The translations under genes and the position numbers were made by a program. This document shows positions 20,401 through 26,286 of a stretch of 50,205 nucleotides of DNA, one piece after another. The number at the start of each line of letters is the position of its first letter. Position 1 is the first letter of the stretch. The stretch is from an uncultured Nitrospira sp. (GTDB lineage: Bacteria > Nitrospirota > Nitrospiria > Nitrospirales > Nitrospiraceae), in NCBI GenBank assembly GCA_946479785.1, contig CAMLHQ010000019.1, positions 1 through 50,205 on the forward strand, given 5' to 3'. The notes under the pieces are model-generated. The model was given only the letters and a program-made list of their open reading frames with translations. It did not search any database and was not told the origin of the DNA.

Positions 20401-20661
20401 GAGATCCTCGAGCCTGATACGGCCGGACTTGAGGTAGGCCCGATATTGATGACTGGGGAGATAGCCGTTGCCTCCCATGAACTGTTTGCCGCGACGAACG
20501 GTCTCTTCGAACGGCAGGTATTCAAGACTATGGAGCGGATTGTGGTGCACGAACGTCCGCATCGGCCAATACTGCGCGATGACTTCACCCGCGAGGTGAA
20601 CGATTCCACGCAGCTCCATGCGTCTGGTTTCGATGTCGGGCGACGTGACTATCGGTTCCAT
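17416..20661 (-). CDS. dabA: DabA/MpsB-type inorganic carbon transporter subunit (DUF2309)
   Basis: A 1081-residue DUF2309 protein. The carbonic-anhydrase-like zinc site is intact: C491 and D493 in YCIDVRSEPF, H764 in FCAHGSTSDNNPYESALDCG and C779 in that same segment. The C-x-D and H-x14-C spacings equal those described for Halothiobacillus DabA (C351/D353, H524/C539). The N-terminal FVHHNPLHSLE is also a family hallmark. DabA is thought to hydrate CO2 to bicarbonate vectorially, coupled to cation flow through DabB. The ATG at 20661 overlaps the NuoM-like gene by 13 nt. The open frame goes on to 21180, but that part is antisense-like arginine-rich noise inside the NuoM-like gene. Confidence 0.93.
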   Translation of the reverse strand: MEPIVTSPDIETRRMELRGIVHLAGEVIAQYWPMRTFVHHNPLHSLEYLPFEETVRRGKQFMGGNGYLPSHQYRAYLKSGRIRLEDLDAVLKPLMRDTQVLLGSHRLTHGEVLRACLTEGLCDPGVEPLEAELPDPSKKLIDQLAAKLTGVLRTRDLRERIGNIVESDQAALGRWITLSHWCDDTLGTEIVQQINDQMIKWCEAFLDEEHAAWPMPERDKGLYGAWKAIASHEWSPCGIADSRRKIAQLPDHPEDALLHSLDALGIPTDLRQDYLSLQLTALPGWAGFIKWREEERDYPWQQTYPAGLLKFLAIRLWYARELVQKACYEELGIDSRYDDVIAYMRNSPEEYYLRRQRVAGRLPALYAEEVDRLRHQKRNGWSNVLEQYKTEVVPRQQAAARRDMAKRLLALAESFGINPLVLSDASSNDLRQLIEWMEAFPESDHGPVWLKALEAGYQERLLNQMRTSSQRPTADGASLASPRPYSQSVYCIDVRSEPFRRHLESTGPNETYGFAGFFAAFIRYRAWGKEHDTEQFPVIMRAKNEVREIPRSYLDHRVSKHKARAKWVRAGHTLLHDLKENVVTPYVMVESVGWFYSFPIFGKTLVPSLYRRWTAWLSRLFVPSIATTLTVDKLAPADTAEMVAAEQQAIVRKALQERLGLRNSRMTPALVESLRQHALSGSEDPDQPLTDAAALAGLSKDALVGLTEVLRRQYKLNARAASRHKERITRTGFTLEEQTLTVDTALRMMGLTKTFARLVLFCAHGSTSDNNPYESALDCGACGGNEGKPNARVLAMMANNQQVRGRLAKNGIEIPSDTHFLAGQIDTTTDEVHLFDLEDVPPTHRADLARLQEDLAEAGELTSQERCARLPDVQQPIAGNQAKAHVRTRSTDWSQVRPEWGLSGNAAFIIARRELTRGIDLGGRVFLHSYDYREDPTNRLLEVLLTGPQVVGQWINMEHYFSTVDNEVYGSGSKIYHNVVGRLGIMSGPWSDLRLGLARQTVMNDDVPYHEPMRLLTIIEAPRERIEKLIARHEVLQHYYHNEWVHLVALDPENKVLYRYHPSGAWIAIENPSSVLSVRAE

Positions 20662-21959
20662 ACGAGCGATCCCGTGACGGAATGAGCGGCCGACCCAGTC
20701 TGGTCGGGAGCGAAGAAGGTTGCCGGTGCCAGTCCCAACGCCAGCAGGACCAGCACGACGATCGACAGCGCAGCGAGTTCGGTGCGCAGTGCGTCGGTAT
20801 AACGCAACTCGGCTCGCCGTAAACCGAAGAGCAGCCGTTGCACCATCTGCATGATGTACCACGATGCCGCCAGCCAAGCGAGGAGGGTAATGACCAAACC
20901 CCCTGAAGAAGGAAAGGGCGCGCTCAACAACAATCCCATAAACCCGGCGAAGACCCCGAAGGGCGGGAGGCCCATCGCCGCCAAGGCAAGGAGCGAGAGG
21001 AGCACGGCATATTGGGGCATGCCGGACGCCAACCCGCTGACGGCTTGCGGATCGACATCGTCTCCGTAGCGGGTCCGAACGACCTGCCACGCGATCAGGA
21101 GTCCGCTCGTGGCCAGGCCGACCGTGCCGACCAAGAGCGCGGAGCGAGGTGTTGCCGATCTGGTGGCAGCGGCGAACCACCAGAGCATCGAAAAGAACGA
21201 GAGGCTCCCGTAAGCCAACAACAACCGCACGCGCGTTTGTGCTAGCGCCTTGACCGCCCCGTAGAACGCGCCCACCAACGCAAAGAGGCTGAGGGTCCAG
21301 GCCACCGCGTCCGGAATGGTCGGCAACGCAGTCGCGATCCCGTGAAGGCCGAGGAGCGGGAGTAGGAGTACGACGAACGAGGGCAAGTTGCCGGGCAAGC
21401 GCGTCACAGCCGTCAGATGGCCGTCGTGGAATGGCATGAGCGGCAGCAGCACTGCTGAAGCTACCAACGACGCGATGGAGGAAATGGGCGTAGGCGCTAC
21501 GAGCGAGAGACCAGCGCAGAGGGCCCCGAGCGCGTACGTGCCGATGCCCAACCAGGACATAGGCCAGAGCACACTATGATGGCGGTAGAGCAAGCCGGCG
21601 ATGACGCAGAAGAGCAGCAGCAAGGCCAAGGAGGCGACCACCGGCTGGTTGGTGAGTACGCACAGGCCCATTCCAAGCAACAACAAGGTCATGACGCACG
21701 ACAGGCGATGGTCGGCGTGAGCCGGTTGTCCCAATAGCGAGATCATCGCGGTCAGCGGCAGCAAATAGAGCGGCAAGAATCCTTCTGGGAGCATCCCGAC
21801 AAGACCGGACAACCCTGCAACCAACCCGAGACTGACGATGGACCAAGCGATGGAAGACAGTTTGAGCCGATCCGGGTTCGACCAAAAGAGGAGACTTCCA
21901 ACGGCTCCCACCAGAGGGGCGCCGGCCAGCAGCCATGCGATGAGGGTGCTAGTACTCAT
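20649..21959 (-). CDS. Degenerate NuoM/MrpD-like membrane protein of the DabA/DabB operon
   Basis: A 436-residue protein with about 12-14 membrane segments, related to the antiporter-like subunits of complex I and Mrp. Recognisable parts are PFHDGHLTAVTRLPGNLPS, which replaces the usual KSAQ-P-H-WLP...PTPVSALLHA signature, and GAVKALAQTRVRLLLAYGSL, matching the later (A)LAQ-D-K-LAYSS helix. The lysine of the first signature (TM7) is missing, so half of the proton path may be lost. The ATG at 21959 overlaps the upstream dabB stop (ATGA). A TTG nine bases earlier is possible but less likely. Role: probably a third membrane subunit of the complex. Confidence 0.8.
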   Translation of the reverse strand: MSTSTLIAWLLAGAPLVGAVGSLLFWSNPDRLKLSSIAWSIVSLGLVAGLSGLVGMLPEGFLPLYLLPLTAMISLLGQPAHADHRLSCVMTLLLLGMGLCVLTNQPVVASLALLLLFCVIAGLLYRHHSVLWPMSWLGIGTYALGALCAGLSLVAPTPISSIASLVASAVLLPLMPFHDGHLTAVTRLPGNLPSFVVLLLPLLGLHGIATALPTIPDAVAWTLSLFALVGAFYGAVKALAQTRVRLLLAYGSLSFFSMLWWFAAATRSATPRSALLVGTVGLATSGLLIAWQVVRTRYGDDVDPQAVSGLASGMPQYAVLLSLLALAAMGLPPFGVFAGFMGLLLSAPFPSSGGLVITLLAWLAASWYIMQMVQRLLFGLRRAELRYTDALRTELAALSIVVLVLLALGLAPATFFAPDQTGSAAHSVTGSLVWNR

Positions 21960-23656
21960 CGTGACCAACCCCGTTCCAGCTTGTCGAGTTGATGGACCAG
22001 CCGCATGATGCCGTTGCCCATCAGCTGGTACATCTCGTCGGCGTAGAGTCGATTCATGAACGGCAGATACAGGCGGATCCGTAATCCTTCAACCCAGGCC
22101 GGTATCCGCACGGTCCGGCCGTGGGCCGTCAGGTACAGGTAAGACCAGCTGGCGATCGTGAGCACCGTGGCCACGATGATGATCAGGTCGAACATCCAAT
22201 CCGGCAGAGCCGCCGCCTTGAAATACGACGCGACGTCGTCCGGGTTCGGATAGAGAAACTGGGTAAAGGCTTCCGCGGCACCCAAATAGACGAACACGAT
22301 GAACAACAGGGTCGTGAGCATCGCGGCCGAGACTTTCCAGGAGGCGACCTGTCGCAAGCGCGTCAGAGTGAGGATGGCCTGCGATGAGGTAATCCAGATG
22401 AAGAACAGGAAAATGACCGTCCCCTGTGATTCGAGCAAGGGAATGCGTAGGACTCCGTGTGTGACCAATAGAATCAGCAAGGGAATAAAGAGGTTGGTAA
22501 CGAATCCCGTGAACCAGGTCAACCGGGACAAGCCCTCTTCGTCGACCTGATGGTCGACGTGAGGGAAATGCGGTTCCTGCCTGGCCTTGTGAATGACGTT
22601 GCCACAGTTCAGGAACACCGTCGCCTTGAAGAGCCCGTGCGCGATCAGATGGAACACCGCCAAGGAAAAGGCGCCGAGGCCGCATTCCATGATCATGTAG
22701 CCCATCTGGCCGATGGTGGAAAAACCGAGCGTCTTCTTGATGTCGTTTTGCGCCAACATCATGCTGGCGCCGAGGATGGCCGTCACGGTTCCGACGACGA
22801 ACGCGACGTGCAGGGTCGTCGAGCTGAGGCCGAACAAGGGAGCCAGGCGATTGATCAAGAATCCGCCGGCATTGATGATCCCCGCGTGCAGCAAGGCGTG
22901 GACCGGTGTCGGGGCGAAGAGCGATCCCGGCAGCCAGAGATGGATCGGGAACTGGGCCGACTTTCCCATCGCGCCGACAAAGAAGAGCAGCGTCACGGCC
23001 GTGGCACCGCTCATCTCCATTCCCGGCCAGAGCGACAGGGCGATCGGAGTTTCGGCGGCCTGCACAAAGAGCTCCTGGAACTCGAGCGTGCCGTAGAGTT
23101 GATACGCGAGCGCGATGCCGGCGAGAAACGCCGTGTCCGCAACGCGCAACAGCGTAAAGGTTTTGAACGCGCCGGCCAAGGTCCCGGCATGGCCGTGGTT
23201 ATGCGCGAGGACATAGAGCAGATAGCTGAGGACCTGCCAGAAAAGAAAGAGCATCATCAGATTGGAGCTGGACACCATGCAGATCAGCACGAAATCCGTC
23301 AGGCAAATCATCGCCAGATAGCGCCGCGCGTGACGGTCTTGGAACATATAGCCGACCGAGTAGTTGTAGATGATGACGCTGACGCCGGTGATCAACGTCA
23401 TCATGATGGCGCTCAGCCGGTCGACGTAGAACCCGATCGGGATGGCGAAGGCGGCGACCGAGGACAGGTTGTAGAACCGAATCTCAATCGGGCCGGTGGT
23501 CGCGACCTGATAGAGCGTCCCCACGGCCCCCAGGCAGGCGATGCCGACGGGGTAGGCGGCGATCTTGGCTCGCGCATGTCGCGTGCGGTCGGGGCCGACC
23601 AGCACGATGGCGGCTGCGGCGAGCAGGAATGCCGGAACGAGCAGGACGAGCGTCAC
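21956..23656 (-). CDS. dabB: NuoL/DabB (MpsA)-like cation-translocating subunit, second copy
   Basis: A 566-residue polytopic protein of the NuoL/MrpA/DabB family. It retains the TM7 lysine in GAMGKSAQFPIHLWLP, the PTPVHALLHAGIINAGG helix and IKKTLGFSTIGQMGYM. The TM5 position that is glutamate in NuoL (WE) is Gln here (LFWQVLSYLLY). DabB/MpsA conducts a cation that powers DabA. I chose the GTG at 23656 rather than 23662, because GAGG is spaced 5 nt from it, exactly as in the paralogue upstream, and both proteins then have 566 residues. The start forms GTGA with the stop of the 44-codon frame. The stop overlaps the NuoM-like start. Confidence 0.9.
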   Translation of the reverse strand: MTLVLLVPAFLLAAAAIVLVGPDRTRHARAKIAAYPVGIACLGAVGTLYQVATTGPIEIRFYNLSSVAAFAIPIGFYVDRLSAIMMTLITGVSVIIYNYSVGYMFQDRHARRYLAMICLTDFVLICMVSSSNLMMLFLFWQVLSYLLYVLAHNHGHAGTLAGAFKTFTLLRVADTAFLAGIALAYQLYGTLEFQELFVQAAETPIALSLWPGMEMSGATAVTLLFFVGAMGKSAQFPIHLWLPGSLFAPTPVHALLHAGIINAGGFLINRLAPLFGLSSTTLHVAFVVGTVTAILGASMMLAQNDIKKTLGFSTIGQMGYMIMECGLGAFSLAVFHLIAHGLFKATVFLNCGNVIHKARQEPHFPHVDHQVDEEGLSRLTWFTGFVTNLFIPLLILLVTHGVLRIPLLESQGTVIFLFFIWITSSQAILTLTRLRQVASWKVSAAMLTTLLFIVFVYLGAAEAFTQFLYPNPDDVASYFKAAALPDWMFDLIIIVATVLTIASWSYLYLTAHGRTVRIPAWVEGLRIRLYLPFMNRLYADEMYQLMGNGIMRLVHQLDKLERGWSR

Positions 23657-23787
23657 GCCCACCTCGTCAGTCTCACAGCACGATCCTTGTTTTGGCGGCT
23701 CACGGCGGTGCCGGGCCCCGTCGTGCGCTTCAACTGCAGGCCAACCATTAATACGGTCTCTGAACGTTCGTCAAGCGCGTCGGTCAT
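23653..23787 (-). CDS. Small open reading frame (44 residues) linking the two dabB genes
   Basis: A 44-residue frame filling the gap between the two DabB-like genes. Its ATG overlaps the upstream dabB stop as ATGA (23784-23787) and its TGA overlaps the downstream dabB start as GTGA (23653-23656). The product is hydrophilic, with an acidic N-terminus (TDALDERSE), a short hydrophobic stretch (TVLMVGLQL) and a basic C-terminus (RQNKDRAVRLTRW). No family is recognised. A purine-rich AGAGGAACG precedes the ATG. The exact fit at both ends suggests real translation, either as a small subunit or as a coupling peptide. Chance is not excluded. Confidence 0.5.
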   Translation of the reverse strand: MTDALDERSETVLMVGLQLKRTTGPGTAVSRQNKDRAVRLTRWA

Positions 23788-25484
23788 GACGGTCGTTCCT
23801 CTGCGCGACGCTCGAACCGATGGAGCGCACACCGGAGAACGAGGCCCAGGCGATGGAAGCACTCATCCACATACAGACGGTTGAGGAAGAGCACATACAA
23901 CCGAATCCTGATGCCGTTGATCCAAGCCGGTGCCGGCAGCGATCGGCCATGCGCCTTCAGGTAGACGTAGCACCAGCCGAGGATCGTGGTGAGCGTGGCT
24001 GCCCCGATCATCATGTCGAAGAGCCGGCCCGGCAGCTCGGCTGCCTTGAAGTACGATGCCACGTCGTTTGGGTCAGGGTAGAGGAATGCGGTAAACGACT
24101 CCACTGCAAACAGGTATACGAACACGACGAACAACAGCGTGAGCAACATGGTCGCCGCCACTTTCCAGGACTCGATCTGGCGCAAGCGCGTCAAGGTCAA
24201 GATGGCCTGGGACGACGTGACCCAGATGAAAAACAAGAAGACCACGGTGCCTTGCGATTCCAGAAGCGGAATCTGCAATGCGCCGTGCGTGAGTAAGAGA
24301 ATGAGCAGGGGAATCAGCAGCGTCGTGACGAACCCCGTGACCCAGGTCAAATTCGAGTAGCCTTCTTCTTCGCTCTCATGCTTGGGATGGGGGAAATGCG
24401 GCTCGAGGCGCGCCCGGCCGATGACGTTGCCGCAATTCAAGAACACCGTCGCCTTGAAAAGCCCATGCGCGATCAGATGGAAGACGGCCAGCGAGAAAGC
24501 ACCCAAGCCACACTCCATGATCATGTAGCCCATCTGGCCGATCGTGGAGAAGCCGAGCATGTTCTTGATGTCGTTCTGCGCCAGCATCATCGTGGCGCCG
24601 AGGACGGCGGTGAGGGTGCCGATCACGAACGCGACATGCAGCGTCGTTGAGCTCAAGCCAAAGAGGGGGGCCAGGCGATTGATCAAGAATCCGCCGGCAT
24701 TGATGATCCCCGCGTGCAACAACGCCGTGACCGGTGTCGGGGCATAGAGATAGCGCGGCATCCAGATGTGGAGGGGAAACTGCGCAGACTTGCTCATGCC
24801 TCCGACGAACAGCAGCAAGGTGACCGCCGTCGCGCCGTTCAGCTCTATGCCGGGCCACACCGAGACCGTCGAAGTGGATCGCGCGGCGGCGACAAACAGA
24901 TCGGGAAACTCCAGCGTGCCGAATAGTTGGTAGGCCACGACGATCCCGGCAAGAAAGGCGACGTCTCCCACCCGTAAGATGGTAAAAGTGCGAAACGCAG
25001 CTTCCAGGGTCCCGGCGTGGACATGGTTGTGGATCAAGATATAGAGCAGGTAGCTCAGGACCTGCCAGAAGAGAAACAGCATCAGGAGATTTGCGCTCGA
25101 CACCATGCAGAGAAGGACGAAGACGGCGACACCGAGCATGGCTAGATAGCGGCGTTCATGGGGCTCTTGATACATGTAGTCGATGGAGTAGGTGTAGATG
25201 ATCGTGCCGATCGCGGAGATCAAGACCATCATGACCGCGCTGAGCCGGTCGATGTAGAAGCCGAGAGGAAAAGCGATAGAGGCCAACGAGGAAGGATCAT
25301 ATAACCGAATCGTGATAGGTCCCTGGGCCGTGACGACATAGAGCGTGGCGATGGCACCGCAAAACGCCGCGCCGATCGGCCAGGCCGCTAGTTTCGCGCG
25401 CAGGTGACGAGAACGATCGGCACCGACCAGAACAATCAGCGCGGACAACAGCGGAAGTACCGGAACGAGCAGCGCGACCGACAT
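23784..25484 (-). CDS. dabB: NuoL/DabB (MpsA)-like cation-translocating subunit, first copy
   Basis: A 566-residue paralogue of the next dabB gene, nearly collinear and by eye about 70% identical. It has the TM7 lysine in GGMSKSAQFPLHIWMP, PTPVTALLHAGIINAGG and IKNMLGFSTIGQMGYM. As in its partner, the TM5 glutamate of NuoL is Gln (LFWQVLSYLLY). It is the first gene of the operon, behind a long hairpin-rich leader. The ATG at 25484 is preceded by GAGG at 5 nt; a GTG at 25490 is an alternative. The tandem duplication suggests either two membrane modules per complex or two ion specificities. Confidence 0.9.
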   Translation of the reverse strand: MSVALLVPVLPLLSALIVLVGADRSRHLRAKLAAWPIGAAFCGAIATLYVVTAQGPITIRLYDPSSLASIAFPLGFYIDRLSAVMMVLISAIGTIIYTYSIDYMYQEPHERRYLAMLGVAVFVLLCMVSSANLLMLFLFWQVLSYLLYILIHNHVHAGTLEAAFRTFTILRVGDVAFLAGIVVAYQLFGTLEFPDLFVAAARSTSTVSVWPGIELNGATAVTLLLFVGGMSKSAQFPLHIWMPRYLYAPTPVTALLHAGIINAGGFLINRLAPLFGLSSTTLHVAFVIGTLTAVLGATMMLAQNDIKNMLGFSTIGQMGYMIMECGLGAFSLAVFHLIAHGLFKATVFLNCGNVIGRARLEPHFPHPKHESEEEGYSNLTWVTGFVTTLLIPLLILLLTHGALQIPLLESQGTVVFLFFIWVTSSQAILTLTRLRQIESWKVAATMLLTLLFVVFVYLFAVESFTAFLYPDPNDVASYFKAAELPGRLFDMMIGAATLTTILGWCYVYLKAHGRSLPAPAWINGIRIRLYVLFLNRLYVDECFHRLGLVLRCALHRFERRAEERPS

Positions 25485-25512
25485 CAGCACCTCGCGGCCC
25501 CTTAAAATACGA

Positions 25513-25560
25513 AAGCCAACCGGTGGTGCTCGATCAACTATCGACGCACTCGGTTGGCTT
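25513..25560 (-). promoter_or_regulatory. Long stem-loop in the dab operon leader
   Basis: AAGCCAACCG (25513-25522) and CGGTTGGCTT (25551-25560) are perfect 10-bp inverted arms. Inside them TCGAT (25530-25534) and ATCGA (25540-25544) form a second stem with a 5-nt loop. On the minus strand the hairpin is followed by TTCGTATTTTAA and then the dabB ribosome-binding site about 20 nt on. It could act as an attenuator or processing element; the T-run is interrupted, so a classical terminator is uncertain. Confidence 0.55.
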
Positions 25561-25567
25561 GTACTGC

Positions 25568-25595
25568 GACCGGCCTCTCATTCGAACTGCCGGTC
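25568..25595. repeat. Inverted repeat in the dab leader
   Basis: GACCGGC (25568-25574) and GCCGGTC (25589-25595) are perfect 7-bp arms with a 14-nt loop, directly beside the longer hairpin at 25513-25560. Together they make the leader of the dab transcript strongly structured. Confidence 0.5.
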
Positions 25596-25695
25596 ACCCT
25601 ACGGCCCTGTCGTAACGAGAACCCGGCGTCCTAGTCGTCCTCGAGTAATGGTCGGGGCAAGCAGCAGCGCCGTCTGTTCAATGGCAGGACCATCA

Positions 25696-25722
25696 ATAAT
25701 ACGACGAACTGACTACCGTCAA
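25696..25722 (-). promoter_or_regulatory. Candidate promoter of the dab operon
   Basis: On the minus strand TTGACG (25717-25722) and TATTAT (25696-25701) are 15 bp apart. The hexamers match well but the spacer is short. Use of this promoter would give a leader of about 200 nt containing both hairpins. Confidence 0.35.
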
Positions 25723-25817
25723 GCACCGAATGCGGCCCGACCCTCTCAATCAGCCATCTTTGCCCCGAAAGGCCTATTAGGGCGGACAACATTGATCCCA
25801 ACGGCTTACCTTTCTGC

Positions 25818-25846
25818 TTGTTGATGTTCCCATGTAACCCTATAAT
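25818..25846 (+). promoter_or_regulatory. Candidate promoter of the mpsC-like gene
   Basis: A perfect -10 TATAAT (25841-25846) is 17 bp from a weak -35 TTGTTG (25818-25823). It lies 26 bp before the ATG at 25873, and a GGAGAGAG ribosome-binding site follows. Confidence 0.55.
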
Positions 25847-25872
25847 CCTGTGCGCAAGGACGGAGAGAGATC

Positions 25873-26217
25873 ATGGAAAGCGCGATACGCAACGCGATCA
25901 TCAAGTTCGAACAGGAATTCATGGGCAGGGGACCGGACGACGTACGGGCTTTCATCGTCCGGGACCTGGTCGTTGTGCGGCTCAAAGGAGTTCTGACCCC
26001 GGCTGAACGGCAATTGGCAAAAACCACTGAAGGCGTCGACATGGTCAAGCGTCTACGTCAGACGTTAATCGCGCAGGGACGAGACAAGCTCTGCGAGCAG
26101 GTGAGCGAGATCACAGGGGCCAAGATACTTGGCGTGTTTACCGACATCGACGTGCAACTGGGCGAACGGATCTTCGTCTTCACGGTCAATCGGGACCTTC
26201 AGAACGGCGTCCGGTAG
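25873..26217 (+). CDS. DUF2294 / MpsC-like protein
   Basis: A 114-residue DUF2294 protein. Family landmarks are FMGRGPDDVRAFIVRD (GkGP motif), the strand LVVVRLKGVLTPAERQLA, and the C-terminal EITGAKILGVFTDIDVQLGERIFVFTV. In Staphylococcus aureus a DUF2294 protein is MpsC, encoded with MpsA (NuoL-like, equivalent to DabB) and MpsB (DUF2309, equivalent to DabA) in the membrane-potential-generating system. Its position here, divergent from a dabB-dabA operon, strongly suggests the same partnership. It has no membrane segment, so it is likely a cytosolic accessory factor. The start has its own promoter and a GGAGAGAG site. Confidence 0.85.
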   Translation: MESAIRNAIIKFEQEFMGRGPDDVRAFIVRDLVVVRLKGVLTPAERQLAKTTEGVDMVKRLRQTLIAQGRDKLCEQVSEITGAKILGVFTDIDVQLGERIFVFTVNRDLQNGVR

Positions 26218-26286
26218 GAGAAGGTTGATACGCCTTTTCAGGGTCCACACTTGAAAGCGGCGTGCTGGCCCTGGCATCCTTGAGCC

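Larger units (their letters stand above)
25491..25872. other. Divergent regulatory region between the dab operon and the mpsC-like gene
   Basis: No gene is seen in these 382 bp. The region holds two inverted repeats near the dabB side (25513-25560 and 25568-25595), a possible minus-strand promoter (25696-25722) and a plus-strand promoter (25818-25846). GGGGCAA (25655-25661) and TTGCCCC (25771-25777) are complementary and could pair over a distance. The layout suggests a structured leader of about 200 nt on the dab transcript. Confidence 0.5.

Noticed and set aside
20662..21180. N-terminal extension of dabA by 173 codons
   Set aside because: The extension is Arg-rich, overlaps the NuoM-like gene in another frame and lies before the conserved DUF2309 start; a normal ATG with a GGGA site is at 20661.
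22550..23884. Open frame of 444 codons on the plus strand
   Set aside because: It is antisense to the second dabB gene; the charged, repetitive composition (Glu/Asp/Arg/His) is that of a shadow frame opposite a membrane protein.
25821..25846. TTGATG as -35 for the mpsC-like gene
   Set aside because: The spacer to TATAAT would be only 14 bp; TTGTTG three bases upstream gives 17 bp.
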